Assembly: GCF_037975245.1 (NCBI RefSeq) | Contig: NC_092569.1 | Coordinates: forward strand, 20,141,001-20,205,000 | Direction: 5' to 3' | DNA: 64,000 nucleotides | Source of the DNA: Apostichopus japonicus | Taxonomy: Eukaryota; Echinodermata; Holothuroidea; Aspidochirotida; Stichopodidae | Shown here: piece after piece, positions 1 to 13,378 of the stretch | Numbering within the stretch: the first letter of the stretch is position 1 | How the letters are laid out: every line of letters begins with the position of its first letter | Program-made: the position numbers and the translations under genes | Notes under the pieces: model-generated | Told to the model about the DNA's origin: nothing | The model's database searches: none | What the model saw: only the letters and a program-made list of their open reading frames with translations

Positions 1-1867
<1,867 letters not shown>

Positions 1868-1881
1868 CAATATGGTAAATC

Positions 1882-2155
1882 CAGTGGCGTACATAGAATA
1901 GCTGGCACCCGTGGCGAATTCTTCCTTGTCACCCCGAGCCGGGAATGCCGTACTGGGGGGGTCTAAGGCTTCCCCCTCCCCTTTGAAAAAATTGTGTTTA
2001 ATGTAAGGTGACTTAAATGCAAAATGGTGCTATCTTTGGCAAAGCCTTGAAATGATTACACAATGATTTACAAAAACAGTAATGAATTTGGGGGCATGGG
2101 GGCTGACGCATGGCACCGGGTGGACCCCCATCCTCACCCGCTTAGTACGCCACTG
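1882..2155. mobile_element. Short hAT-like MITE (274 bp)
   Basis: The termini are perfect inverted repeats: CAGTGGCGTAC at the left and GTACGCCACTG at the right. The CAGTGGCG start matches the other hAT-like MITEs in this window. The flanks (ggtaaatc and ggggaaat) do not form a clean 8-bp duplication, so the element is either old or its ends are slightly misplaced. There is no coding capacity. Confidence 0.6.
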
Positions 2156-2582
2156 GGGGAAATTGTTATGTCATTCAGAAAATTGCGCTAAAATTCATGA
2201 AAAGGAGCACTTTTGCACGATGTTTTCAAACATATTATTTGAACAGTTATTATGCAACGGCTGAGCTCCGACAGCATTAAAAACTCCACAAGAAAATATT
2301 TGTGGACGCCCCTTTCTCAAACTCTACTGGTTTATGTCACAATGGGTTTTTCGTTGGTAACCATGGAAGTCATCCAATAACTGGAATATATATCTACAAA
2401 ACATTGGATTTTTGTACCAACTCGTGAACCAAAATGGACGCAACATCCATATACGAATCAGTGATTAATCTTTGGATATTACTTCCTTTATACTATATCA
2501 TATAAATCCATGAACATATACAACAGTGGTCTTTCATATCTCATAAAGTTACATCATTTTTTTATTGTATAGGCTCTTTTCA
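2156..2582. other. Non-coding, no feature seen
   Basis: AT-rich sequence between the MITE and the start of the 5-kb segmental duplication. No repeats, splice-flanked frames or RNA signals were noticed. Confidence 0.4.
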
Positions 2583-2989
2583 TTGTTCAAAATCAGAAAG
2601 AAAAAGCTCTCGTTATCATAAAGAGAATATTAATTCTCAGCGATGCGGTAATTGCTTCTGATAATAGCACATATATCACGTTTTGAACATGGTAGACGAT
2701 ATTAAAAAGAAATCCAATTTTCAAATAGAATATATATTAAGCCTTACAAACTCATGATTAATAAAACCCCGTAAGTAAATGTCATATTAATCAATCTCGG
2801 TTCAACGGGGTTTAATGCTCCAACTATATAGGCCTATCATAAACAAAATTATAATAATAATAATATTTAAATACACTCTTAAAACAGAACGGGCTTTCAT
2901 ACAAAAAAAAAGTGAAAAGTTAAAGCGGAATCCATTTCATTGACAGATTAAAATGGATATGCAGACCTTCACACACACACACACGGCAA

Positions 2990-3563
2990 TGCGATCGATT
3001 GTATGGTGATGTGATCGATTCTACGGTGATGTGATCGATTGCATGGTGTTGTGATCGACTGTACTGTGAAGTGATCGACTGCACTGTGATGTGATCGTGA
3101 TGTGATGTGATCGATTGTACTGTGATGTGATCGATTGTGCTGTGATGTGATCGATTGTACTGTGATGTGATCGATTGTGCTGTGATGTGATCGATTGTAC
3201 TGTGATGTGATCGATTGTGCTGTGATGTGATCGATTGTACTGTGATGTGATCGATTGTATAGTGTTGTGATTGGTTGTATGGTGATTTGATTGATATATA
3301 CTGTGATGTGATCGACTATACTGTGATGTGATCGACTGTACTGTGATGTGATCGACTGTACTGTGATGTGATCGACTATACTGTGTTGTGATCGATTGTA
3401 TGGTGTTGTGGTCGACTGTACTGTGATGTGATCGACTGTACTGTGTTGTGGTCGATTGAAATATGATGTGATCGATTTTACTGTGATGTGATCGATTGTA
3501 TGGTGTTGTGGTCGATTGTACTGTGATGTGATCGACTGTACTGTGATGTGATTGACTGTACTG
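2990..3563. repeat. 20-bp minisatellite (unit 1, left part)
   Basis: Imperfect tandem copies of a 20-bp word close to TACTGTGATGTGATCGATTG. Most copies contain the palindrome ATCGAT, with variants ATCGACT and gtggtcg. The repeat lacks stop codons in two reverse frames, giving 184-205-codon frames with no coding meaning. Element 1 interrupts it after 3563. Confidence 0.97.
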
Positions 3564-3789
3564 CACTCTAAACACAATCTAGTCAAGCGAGGCTAAAGTC
3601 TAGTCATATCGACTGGTTTACGTTAGTCAACGATTATCCCGCCATAATCTTGGTAGAAATGCCTTCACGACTAACCCAAAAGGTCGCCTGACCAGAACAT
3701 AATGGTCACAGTTCTATTTTAATCTGGTCCTACAATAAATGTCAGCACTGGGACGAAACTCACTAGTCAATCAGGTTGATATATTCGTC

Positions 3790-5574
3790 ACATGAAAAAG
3801 CGCGGGAAAATATTAACAATTGTAGCGCCACGGTACGGCCTAGCGTACTGCACTGAACTATAGTACATTGTACACATACGTACACGACGAGCAAGGAACG
3901 TACAGCAGGGAGTTAGCAGCCAGACGGTTACGGTACGAAAAATCAAAAAAATATTATCATCCAGTGATATTGTCAGTAACCATTGCAAGGTTAGTATATT
4001 AGACCAGTTTTCTTTGGGCCTTTGGCCAGTGTCGTTTGTTAGTCACTTAAAAAGTATATAGTATATTAGACCATAAAGTGTGTATTTTCGATTATTCCAA
4101 CTTGTGTACGAACAAGCTAAGATCTAGGTCCTAGGCTAGGCCTATCATGCAGTAGCTATAGGCGAATTGCCTAACGTTAAACCTAATGACGTTAAGCTGC
4201 CTTGTAGTTGTAGTAGTTGTACAGAACAGTTTATCGTAACAGTAGGCCTCCGTATATTTACAGTATCATGGTGGCCCCGGTATTCACGCGTTTCTCATGT
4301 TTGCAATGGATAATTTCTTTACAAAATAACAAACCTAAATTAAACTTAATATTTATAATCTGTATTAGAAACTTTAGCCTTAGGGGGATAGGACCTTGGC
4401 TATATTATTCTTGAAATATTTTAGGGGGATAAATTCACAGCAGTGTTTCTCCTGCACTTTCAGGGGGGACATAGCCTAGGCTTAGGTCCTAGGCCATATT
4501 ATTTATACCTAGATTAGGTTTGAGTTAAGGATTAGCCTCCAATTAGGGTCACCCTAAGATAACGAATTAACTAGAATAGTGTGTATGGGATTGTGTAGTT
4601 GCGTGCGAAACTGTTACACTAAATAAGCTGATTATTCCTAGGGCCCTAAAGCCCCCCCCCCAGGCCTAGCCCTAAATAGTTTTTATAAAATACAGAGGCT
4701 AGGCCTATGTTTCATACGAAACATCAACTGAACATGACGCCAATCTTTTATTACCAGTTTGTCCACTGACCATCCTATCCAACAATCCCGTAACAATTCA
4801 CAGGAGAATACACTCCCCCTTCCAAAATAAACATTGGGGACCTTGGAGCAATCTAACAGCCTATTGCTGCCACAGCTGTGTCATATCAATTTATAGGCCT
4901 AGTTGTCAGTAATATAGAGGGGGAATATTTCTGGACAATTGTACTGACTTGTCCGGAATTTTTGGCTAAAATTTGTTATATATTCTAGCGGCATGAGTTG
5001 GGACAGTTTTTTCTGCTATTTTTTAAGTTTGTACAAAACAGTTCCGATTCAGAACAAAGGTGGGTGGGTGTTTAATTTGTTGTAGCTGTTTGTAGGGAGT
5101 CATTTAGCCTTGGACTAGGCTTTTTTCAAGATGGAATATTCCTCGCTTTACCTGTGGTACCGTGAACCGCAGTTGATCCCCCTAGGCTAACCCTAATTCC
5201 ATTGGAAATAAAATAGGACATCTTTTACGGGGTGTTTCATTCAACTTTTTGGAAATACTACAATTTCAAACATAAATGTATTTGGTTATCATTGTACACT
5301 TGACAAATGAAAATGTAGCTGCCATAGCGGATTGATTAATGTTTGCACATGTTTCTTTTCCATACAGGTATCAAATGCATTCAGGCTTCTGTATCACTGC
5401 ATAGTAATTTCACTTCCATTTCTACTGTACATTTTAGTAATGGGATGTGATTAAATAGTTGAATTGTGACTGGTATCGTACCGTACATGTTTACCCACAT
5501 GCTGTACAAAATATGCACATGAACATTAGGGATGTGAACAAATAACAAAAGTTGTATGTCTATCACATTGGCAG
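3790..5574. other. Element 1 interior, left non-coding part
   Basis: AT-rich sequence with many 'cctaggc/taggcct' words and no frame with coding character. It lies between the left subterminal repeats and the first decayed exon. Confidence 0.4.
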
Positions 5575-5657
5575 ATAGACGTCGTTTAATTGTGGAAGAG
5601 GATGCTACTAGCGAAGTGGTTAAGAAAGTCTATCCTTGGCTATTTGAAGATGAAGAG
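5575..5657 (+). pseudogene. Element 1 protein, exon a (decayed gene)
   Basis: A reading frame flanked by an acceptor (cacattggcag) and a donor (gaggtactg). It starts in phase 1 and ends in phase 0. It encodes 27 residues, beginning RRRLIVEEDATSEVVKK and ending in an acidic FEDEE. The frame agrees in phase with the later exons. I infer the N-terminal or middle part of the element's own protein; I do not recognise a domain in this segment. Confidence 0.45.
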
Positions 5658-6228
5658 GTACTGTATGAATATGTCTTTGTAGATATTATTTATTATACAG
5701 TAGTCTGCGTAAAAGTAAAATTCAATCTTGTGGTTTCAAAAGTTATGGACATTTGAATATATTCACTTTATGCCCACCACTTGTCGAACCACGACTTTGT
5801 TTTTCAAAAATCAATTCAAGACAGTGTTGCGCTAAGCAGCGCGATTGCAGGATTCCCACACTTTTTTTTGCTGATACTGCTATTGGGAATTTGTAGGGGG
5901 GATGTTCCCCCTTAAAAAGAAACCATTTTGTTTTATTCTGAGCTAGAGCCCGATCTATACCTTTATCAGCAAGATCACTCCGCAAAACCTCATGTCCTCA
6001 TCCCAAGACTTGGGGAGCCTACTGCTCCTACATTGACCAGCTACAGTAGTCTCTCTCTACTTCTTTACCAATTCGCATCTTCCATCCCTTTCGACATGTC
6101 TAAACCATCTCAATCTACGTCTCTGAACATAATCCCGAATATGTGTTAGTCCTAAGCGATCTCTTAACTTCTCAGGTGAATTTACCATATGTACTGTATA
6201 ATATCTAATTGATCTTATTTAACCATAG

Positions 6229-6390
6229 ATACTACTTGAATTAAAGCGACTTGAAGGAAAGACGACAATGGCACAGTTGCTTGGTGAAGGGCTTTCCAAG
6301 TATGGAGATGCCATAATCCGCTGCACTTAGAAGATGAAGCATCCCACTGTCATAGATACATCCATGGAGAAGGACGAGGGTGCCCGTTAA
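6229..6390 (+). pseudogene. Element 1 protein, exon b with in-frame stop
   Basis: Follows the acceptor aaccatag in phase 0. It reads ILLELKRLEGKTTMAQLL and then EGLSKYGDAIIRCT before TAG at 6328-6330. The same frame stays open for 18 more codons (KMKHPTVIDTSMEKDEGAR) up to TAA at 6388, so the TAG is probably a nonsense mutation in a once longer exon. This is one of the signs that the element 1 gene is dead. Confidence 0.45.
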
Positions 6391-6599
6391 GGTACATTAG
6401 TAACAATTCAATCTGTAATTCACTATTCAAGTGATCATCACCCAGGTATGTGCTGGGTCTTCAAAATGGACTACGAGCAAAGTCTGAGGCAGGGGTGGAT
6501 GCAAAATATGTCTTAGTAAGGGGGTATAACCATTCAGATGTATGGTAGTGAAAAATAAACACCTTCATTAGACATTAACGTTTGTCGTCTTGCATCATA

Positions 6600-7120
6600 C
6601 AGTCTAAGGAAAATAGGGCGCATCCGTACATACTCAGACTGTGGTAGCACTAAAAGGCTAGTGTAGGCATTTGTCTCTTCACATCTTGACTCTTGCAACA
6701 GACTCATTTATGGACTGCCAAATAAGCTCCAGCGTTGTACGAGCTGCCAGGTTGGTTACCTTATCTAGGAAGTGTGAACACATAACCCCCATCCTTGTAA
6801 ATCTCCACTGGTTACAAGTGAAGAAGCGTATCACGTGTAAGTTAATGCTTTTGACCTACAAAATATTAAATAAACTTGCTCCATACTATCTATGTAAACT
6901 TCTCAATATCAATGAACCGGTACATATTCTCAGGTCAAATGCTGCTACAACACTTATTGTACAAATGTCAGCACCATTACTTACGGTGAGAGTTCTTTTT
7001 TCAGCAGCTGCTAAACTCTGAAACCAACTACCACCACATGTTTGAAATGCTAAATCTATATGTAAATTTAGGACCTTGTTAAGACTTACTAGCAGAGGGT
7101 TGTGTGATTTTAAATTATGC
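6600..7120 (+). pseudogene. LINE reverse-transcriptase C-terminal fragment (CR1/L2-like)
   Basis: Read across frameshifts, the translation contains SLRKIGRIRTY, HLDSCNRLIYGLPNKLQ, AARLVTLSRKCEHITPIL, NLHWLQVKKRITCK, LLTYKILNKLAPYYL and NQLPPHV. This is the characteristic conserved tail downstream of the reverse-transcriptase core in CR1/L2/Jockey-type LINEs. Several frameshifts and stops make it inactive. A plausible LINE 3' terminus (ctatataaaaacgttttattattatt) lies at 7960-7985, but the bases between differ, so the link is uncertain. The fragment sits within element 1. Confidence 0.8.
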
Positions 7121-7163
7121 TGATTTAAATCAGTGGTTTTTTTTAAATCACTGATTTAAATCA
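7121..7163. repeat. Perfect 15-bp inverted repeat (hairpin)
   Basis: TGATTTAAATCAGTG at 7121-7135 is the exact reverse complement of CACTGATTTAAATCA at 7149-7163. The 13-nt spacer is T-rich. It lies just after the LINE remnant and may be a relic of a small foldback element. Confidence 0.7.
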
Positions 7164-8309
7164 CTTTTCTAATTCTTGGCAGGAAAAGTTGAATTTGTGG
7201 TCAGCATATTCTCTGAAATCAAGCAGTTCCTTATAAAATAGAGTCTCAATCAAGTATCAAAGCAATTTCAGTAAATCTGGGGGGGGGGGTTGTATTTTCA
7301 GGGAGAAAAATCCTTGTCACATACACCGGTAATGGCATGAGGCCTATCATGCTTAAACAAATTGAACAATTCTAGAAATTGCCTGCTAGAATCCCCTCAG
7401 AGTTCAGTTAAGTTCAGTAGAATAAGGATCAGGATGGACCCTGTGAAAAACCCTGTACCACAGATAACCCAGACTGCCAGATATGATCATGGATGAACAC
7501 AATCAAGTGCTCAGATGATAACGAGACAGGCTGTGTATTGACGGTAGATTGCATAAATTATGGCTGTGAAGTACTTCATTTGGTACAAACAAGTGTCTGT
7601 GTTCAACAAAGGGAAATTGGTACAGTATCATGGGCCCCTTAGTGAAGGGGATATAGGGCCTAATTTTGAAATTATATTCAAGACTGTTGACTTCCCTTGA
7701 TTGTCCCGAAATCAAATTAAATCATTGGGCTGACTGCTCGTATGTGATATGGGTGGGTATAGATGTTTTTGGAAGATTTAGGTAACATTTGAGAGGAAAT
7801 TGAACTTTTGATTATTGCAAATTTTATTCGATTATTTAAAAAAAAATTAAAAAATCAACTCTGAATTAGCATTTATATTTGCAATATGGGTAATGTTTTG
7901 TATAATTATATTTTTTCTGTGTGCAGTGCATTGCAGCATTGTGGTCTTGGACGGAATGCCCTATATAAAAACGTTTTATTATTATTAAGGTTATTATAAC
8001 ATGTTTGAAGTTATGGATATGGATATAGAATGTCTATTCCGATTTCCAAAAATATATTGTTCAATATGCAAATCCATGGGTGGAAGTAGGTGGTACAGTA
8101 TGTGACAACCTGCCCCCACTTCCCCCTATATGCCTATATGTATTATAGGCTACACGATATGCAGTTTGATCCATTTATATGATGCAATGTTACATTGTTA
8201 CAAGCTGAGTATATGGAAATCTAGTCTACTTACTCTACTTTGGAAACAAGAGGCATTTCAATTTATCACTGTCTGCATATTCTCAAATAATATCTTCCTT
8301 GTTCAACTT
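7164..8309. other. Element 1 interior, no gene
   Basis: A low-complexity G run near 7280, AT-rich sequence, and the possible LINE 3' end near 7960-7985. No other supported feature. Confidence 0.35.
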
Positions 8310-8430
8310 TCACACTAGTTCATGCTCTGTTGCCAGCTGAATCCTGAGGTTCAAATTTTCATGTGTCAATCTGCTTGCTAGTCTGCTCTCTATTATCTTC
8401 ATTTTACTGAAGACCTCAGAATATGGTATA
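8310..8430 (-). pseudogene. hAT transposase C-terminal relic
   Basis: Read on the reverse strand this gives SEVFSKMKIIESRLASRL followed by THENLNLRIQLATEHELV and a stop. It matches the pattern of the hAT C-terminal dimerisation region (FS-x-MK-xIKS-x-R-x-RLT-x-EHL) of EPM2AIP1/GTF2IRD2-like and ZBED-like hAT proteins. A weaker open frame at 8493-8684 on the same strand could be upstream sequence of the same copy. The remainder has decayed. Confidence 0.5.
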
Positions 8431-9041
8431 TGGTTGTTAATTCAGGGAAAACATGTTCTCGGACTTCAGGAATCTGTAGGTATCAATGAAACCTATCTGC
8501 TTTGGGTCCAAGATGCGAGTTTGACAACTGATACATATTCTTGACAAATGGAGCAACTCTTTAAATACAATCTCAGTATTTGATATTTTTCCATTAATGT
8601 TTCTATATTTTGCTTCAAATGTTCCTTATCAGTTATCATTGTCTTGAATCCCTCAAGCTGAAACAATGACATGGATGCAATCATTTTTTATGGCCCATGC
8701 CAGTAGGGGCCCACGACAAATAACTGAACAATTGGCATAACTTAAAGATGCTTGCTTGGGTTGAGCTCATACTTGATATTACTTAGCTAAGTAGCCTAGA
8801 CCTTATCAAATGATACAAATATCTTTGCTGAAAATAAGACCTGTGATGTATTTAGTACTCTACTTTAATATTATCACCTAAGCAATTTATCGAGTATTGA
8901 GTATTGCTCTCCGGACTGCAGATGAGTAAATGTGTGATATTTTTGTCCTATCGATGTTACCAAATATGACATAATATCACTCTTCTGAAATGTCATGATG
9001 TTATGAGTGCTTTAACATTCTGTTGTTGATTTTTCTTTTAG

Positions 9042-9130
9042 AGTCTAGAATGCATGCAGCAATTCTGTCAGTTCCGACTCTACTGAATGAGAAGTTGGGT
9101 GCTATGATTGTATTTGCAGATGAGGATAGT
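9042..9130 (+). pseudogene. Element 1 protein, exon c
   Basis: Acceptor ttttcttttag, donor agtgtaagt, phase 1 in and phase 0 out. The 29 residues begin SRMHAAILSVPTLLNEKL and end MIVFADEDS. The codon phase and the good splice consensus support a real former exon joined directly to exon d. Confidence 0.5.
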
Positions 9131-9229
9131 GTAAGTACCCAATGTATTATTTAAATCAACAGTATGTAAACTATGGGTCAAGGCCATCAGAGGTGGTCTG
9201 ATATTGTATGTACAGTGTCGAGGGTTCAT

Positions 9230-9650
9230 CATGATAGTGCCCTGGTAGTGTTTCCTTTGGGGTATTCAGCAATTTTAGGTCTGATGCCATATGGGCTATT
9301 TCAGGAAATAACTCAAAATTAATATTTTCCTACAGATTGTATGGTTACAATGCTTAGAGTTTAATTGTCACGATAGTGTTTTGGTAGTGCTCCTTTGGGG
9401 TGTTTGGAATTTTAGGCCAAAGGTCATGTATGGGCCATATGGGCCATTTTGAACTCCTGAACTCCGCCTGAAATCACACAAAATGTTTCTTTTCCTATGA
9501 ATTCTATGGTGCAGTGGTACTTAGGTAGTGCCTCCTTTGGGTTTTTAGGATTTGGGGGCCTAAGTCACCTGTAGACCATATGGGCCAATTTATGAAATCA
9601 CTCAAAATGATACTTTTCATACAAATTTGCCCTAAAATTGGTTTAGCCCT
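9230..9650. repeat. Diverged ~137-bp tandem repeat (three copies)
   Basis: Three related blocks, near 9233, 9372 and 9510, share 'tggtagtg', 'cctttgggg', 'aattttagg', 'atatgggcc' and 'actcaaaat' in the same order. Divergence between copies is high, so the duplication is old. Confidence 0.6.
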
Positions 9651-10335
9651 AACATTTGTTGGGGCATCTTTTTTTTTTTGGGGGGGGGGCATTTTTTGGC
9701 ATCCTTATTTCTGGGGGGCCTTGAAATATTTGGGCCCTGAAAACCTTCTGTCTGCAACAAAGGCCCGCACATCTGATCATTATTCCCTAACTAAATATCA
9801 CATGTATGACCTGGGAGTGTTCATAGCTGTAAATATAGTAAGGGCATCATCACAAAGGTAGAATAGACTAGTATGTATGTGATAACTGGAACAGAATGTT
9901 GGACAGATTTCAATCTGTAGTTGCAGTAACCATAACCCAATGTGGATTTCCTGATCAGCCCCAAGTGTATTAAAATCATCTAGTGGAATGAATCCCTACC
10001 ATGATGTAATTAGCTGTAACAAGATGTCATAACTCATGGCAAATATTCATTTCTCTCTAAAATACACGGAACCAGTGCACCATTTAGCTCTGTTGTTTCA
10101 TTTATACTCTGCTATTATTTATATCATCAAAAATAGTATTACTTGTAGTGAATACGATGTACTGTAAATTGATTTGAAAAAATATTTAAGAAATTATTTA
10201 TTTTGATTCCTTCGTTGGTGGAGTATATTTGTTTGTTGGTCACTCATGGCCATCATGGTGGATCAGCCACCCCTCCCATTTTCTGAAACTGGAAAGCGCT
10301 GTATATTGAATACATATACCTTAATATCTTTGCAG

Positions 10336-10629
10336 GTTACAGACTTGTCAGACGTGCCAGTTTATATCCAGGTGACAGAGGATGAAGGTGTTCCAGAGTA
10401 CACTGTGATAGTGGAAACCTTGCAAGTAGCTACTTTGAAAAGTTTGTTCGCAGCCATGTGCAATTATTTGGCAGTGTTCTATGTCCTAAATATGGCATAT
10501 GAGCCTTTGCTGAAGAAAACCCTTCAGTTTAAAAAAAAATCATTTTGAATGTTGATGATACTACACCGGCAGATAAATCAGTCAATAAAATTCTGGAGAA
10601 ACTAAACATGCAAATCGCTAAAAATTGAT
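10336..10629 (+). pseudogene. Element 1 protein, terminal exon d with poly-A frameshift
   Basis: Follows the acceptor tatctttgcag in phase 0 and encodes VTDLSDVPVYIQVTEDEG, EYTVIVETLQVATLKS and CNYLAVFYVLNMAYEPLL. The frame stops at 10546, just after a run of nine A. A one-base shift inside that run opens a further segment (ILNVDDTTPADKSVNK, then ILEKLNMQIAKN) to TGA at 10627. The hydrophobic FY-x-LN-x-x-Y motif matches a C-terminal motif I recall from a family of uncharacterised, probably transposon-borne proteins of fish and marine invertebrates, and also the relic in element 3. The frameshift may be mutation or sequencing error. Confidence 0.55.
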
Positions 10630-13236
10630 GGCCTAATTACTGCTCCAGGCACCTACCATTTTTTGTACAGTTTTTTTGGCTCAAACTGTCATCACATTTA
10701 TAACATAGAATACTGCCTATCACTTGCACTAGCATATATGAGTCAAAATAGGCTAAGGTGTTATAAAACTGTAACTAACTTGCAAATAATAAGTCATTGA
10801 AAATTTTTTCATTATCATTTGAGCTGTTGCGTGTGTTAGTTTTGACTTACAAAATGTTGTTATTTTTGGTTACGATGCCGAAGGCCGAGTAACCTATGCG
10901 ATCAAGTTGGCGTGTGTGAGGGTGCGTTTGTTTTGCTATCTGACCGAGGACTTGAACAAAACAATTTCAGGTCCTCGGTTGTGATTTCTAAAGAATCACC
11001 ACGTCCTCGGAAGAATTCTATTGTATGGGGTATTGTTAAGGTTAGGGTACGTGGATTTGAACAATGGAAAATACAATGGGGTCCTCAGTCTGAATGTAAT
11101 GCAAACATGTGTGTGTGGGTATGCGTTTGTTTTGCTATCTGACCGAGGACTTGAACAAAAGAATTTCAGGTCCTCGGTTGTGATTTCTAAAGAATCACCA
11201 CGTCCTCGGAAGAATTCTATTGTATGGGGTATTGTTAATGTTACGGTACGTGGATTTGAACAATGGAAGATACAATGGGGTCCTCGGTCTGAACGAAACA
11301 CAAACATGTATGTGTGTGTGTCTGGATGTGACAGCTTGCTCGTAAACACGACATCTCAACAACGACACATTGGATCAATGTCATATTGGACTGGTGATGT
11401 GTGGATGGTCCCTATTGTTTTTGTTCTCCATCACATGAATATTAATAAGTGGGTAGGGCTTAAAGTAAAATTCTTAAAATGTCAATATCTTCGCAACGGT
11501 ATGTCCGATCTGCTTCATACTTGGTATGGTGATGTAAGTGGTTCATTGTCACATGACAATGGAATTTCATCTAATTAATATTCATGAGTAGGTGGGGCTT
11601 AATCCTTAATTGCTAGAAATAGCTTGTAAACCTGAAATCTTAGAAATTAAATGTTGAATTACTGTCATTTTGAACTAGTACATGCTCCATGATTAGTAGA
11701 TGTTCCCTGTTGTTTTTGTTGTTCATGACATGAATATTAATGAGTAGGCAGCAGTTAAAGTGAAAGTCTTAAAATGTCAATAACTTTGCAACGGTATAAC
11801 CGATCATCTCCATACTTTGTTGATTGGTGGTGGATAATAATAGTTACATTTTCATATGAAAATAACATGTAACCTCATTAATATTCATGTGTTTGTTGGC
11901 CATATAGCATTTGTTGTCCCTCATTCCTAAACTCCTGTCATTCGTCACGTTTGACATATTTTCCTGGTTCCTGGGAGCTTGCTGATCTTATCTATATTTG
12001 TTTTGCTTTATAAAACCATGAAATTGGCTAGCCAGGCCATTAAATGAGTAGTCCAGTGACAAATTAAACTGGACTGAAAAAAAGTAACCTTTGCAATTAA
12101 GTTGGCATTTGTGTATGTTGTGATGAGTTGGCATGTTTGTATGTTTTGATCAAGTTTACGTGTGGGTATGTGTGTATATGTATGTTGCATAAATAGCTGG
12201 CTCAGACAATTAAAGGGATAGTCTATAGTGAAAATAGTAAATGAACTTAATAATCTGGTATTACTGTACATGTACCTATAGAGTATAGGGAAATCTTATG
12301 TGAGTGGGGTAGATTAATGTGTTGGTAGTAAGGTGTGAAACTGGTAAAATCTGATGGGTGTCAGGTGGGGGGGGGGGTTGTCAGATGAGTAGGGTGATGT
12401 TGGGATCAGGGTTGTAGGATGGTAGGTGAGGCTGCAGGTGGTATGATGGTATGGGTTCCGCTCTGGGTTGGGGATATGGGTTGTGTCGTATGATCCCCAT
12501 GTGTTTGTCTGGAGAGGGGGTGTGGGGTGGTGAAATGCCTAGAGTCAACTATATCACTTTTTTTCAACTTTATATGTACATCAATAAAGGCATTAATTTT
12601 TGGTTTTGTTTACGATGGCCAGGTAATCTACAGTTTAGCATGTTTGCAAGTGTATGTATAATCTTAATTTAATTACTGTAAATGTATTGAATAACTTGTA
12701 GATATGCTACATTATCATTACATGGACCTCATTGTTTTTGTTGTCCAGTACATGAATATGTGGGTGGGGCTTGTAATCAAATTCTTAAAATGTCGATATT
12801 TTTTCAAATATATGTCTGATCACCTTCATACTTGGTAGGTTGGTACAGTAGTGCTACAGGAAACTGAAATTTCATTTATGTTCATGAGTGCAACTGACAA
12901 CTTTATGTCTGATCAGCTTCAGTTTGGTTTCAGTTGTCTGGCAATAAGTACAATACAGGTATATAACAATAACAAATTCTGACTTATCTTATTTCATAAA
13001 CTCTCATCGGCATCAGAACCACTAAACCTTTGGGTTTTCTGGTTCTTCAATTACTGATGAAATCAGACACTCTTTTGTACTTACTATTGAGGTGAAGCAT
13101 ATGTAGTGTTTAAGAGAAAATATAAAATGTGATTCCAAATTAATACAGAAATTCTTGCTTTCTTTTTTTCATGTGAGAGGGCTTGATGGTCTAGCAGTGG
13201 TTAAGGCCCAATCAGGTTTTATATCCGAGAATTGTT
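10630..13236. repeat. Element 1 interior: local tandem duplications, no gene
   Basis: A 199-bp direct duplication occupies about 10912-11335 (for example gcgtttgttttgctatctg at 10924 and 11123). Related blocks containing 'atgaatattaat-agt-ggt-ggggctt', 'aaaatgtcaata' and 'ttgcaacggtat' recur near 11430, 11570, 11730 and 12750. Splice-flanked coding was not seen. A G run lies near 12366. Confidence 0.6.
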
Positions 13237-13306
13237 CCCACCAGTTAGCTCAACAGACAGCTTTGTACCTATAAGGGAGTTGTCGCAGGTTCGAATCTGT
13301 GGTGGG
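13237..13306 (+). repeat. tRNA-like sequence, probably a SINE head
   Basis: A 70-nt segment. CCCACCA at the start pairs perfectly with TGGTGGG at the end (a 7-bp acceptor-like stem). It contains a box-A-like TTAGCTCAACAGACAGC and an almost canonical B box GGTTCGAATCT. The anticodon stem is poor and the T stem imperfect, so it is not a working tRNA gene. Just upstream (13193-13212) lies TGGTCTAGCAGTGGTTA, another box-A-like word. A tRNA-derived SINE or tRNA pseudogene is most likely. Confidence 0.45.
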
Positions 13307-13378
13307 TCATATAAAACTAGTATAGAAAAACTACTTTTATCCATGGGCAAGACTAATGGATTAGTCAAGTGACTGCTG

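Noticed and set aside
2990-3563. Possible CRISPR array
   Set aside because: Repeats are contiguous with no unique spacers, in an animal genome; it is a minisatellite.
2969-3586. 205-codon reverse frame with repeated HITVQSITSQYNRS-like peptide
   Set aside because: It follows from the stop-poor 20-bp minisatellite. No start context or splice signals, and the copies in other units differ in frame and length.
10996-11578. 185-codon forward and 117-codon reverse frames over the 199-bp duplication
   Set aside because: They span a tandem repeat, have no recognised domain, and no splice or start evidence.
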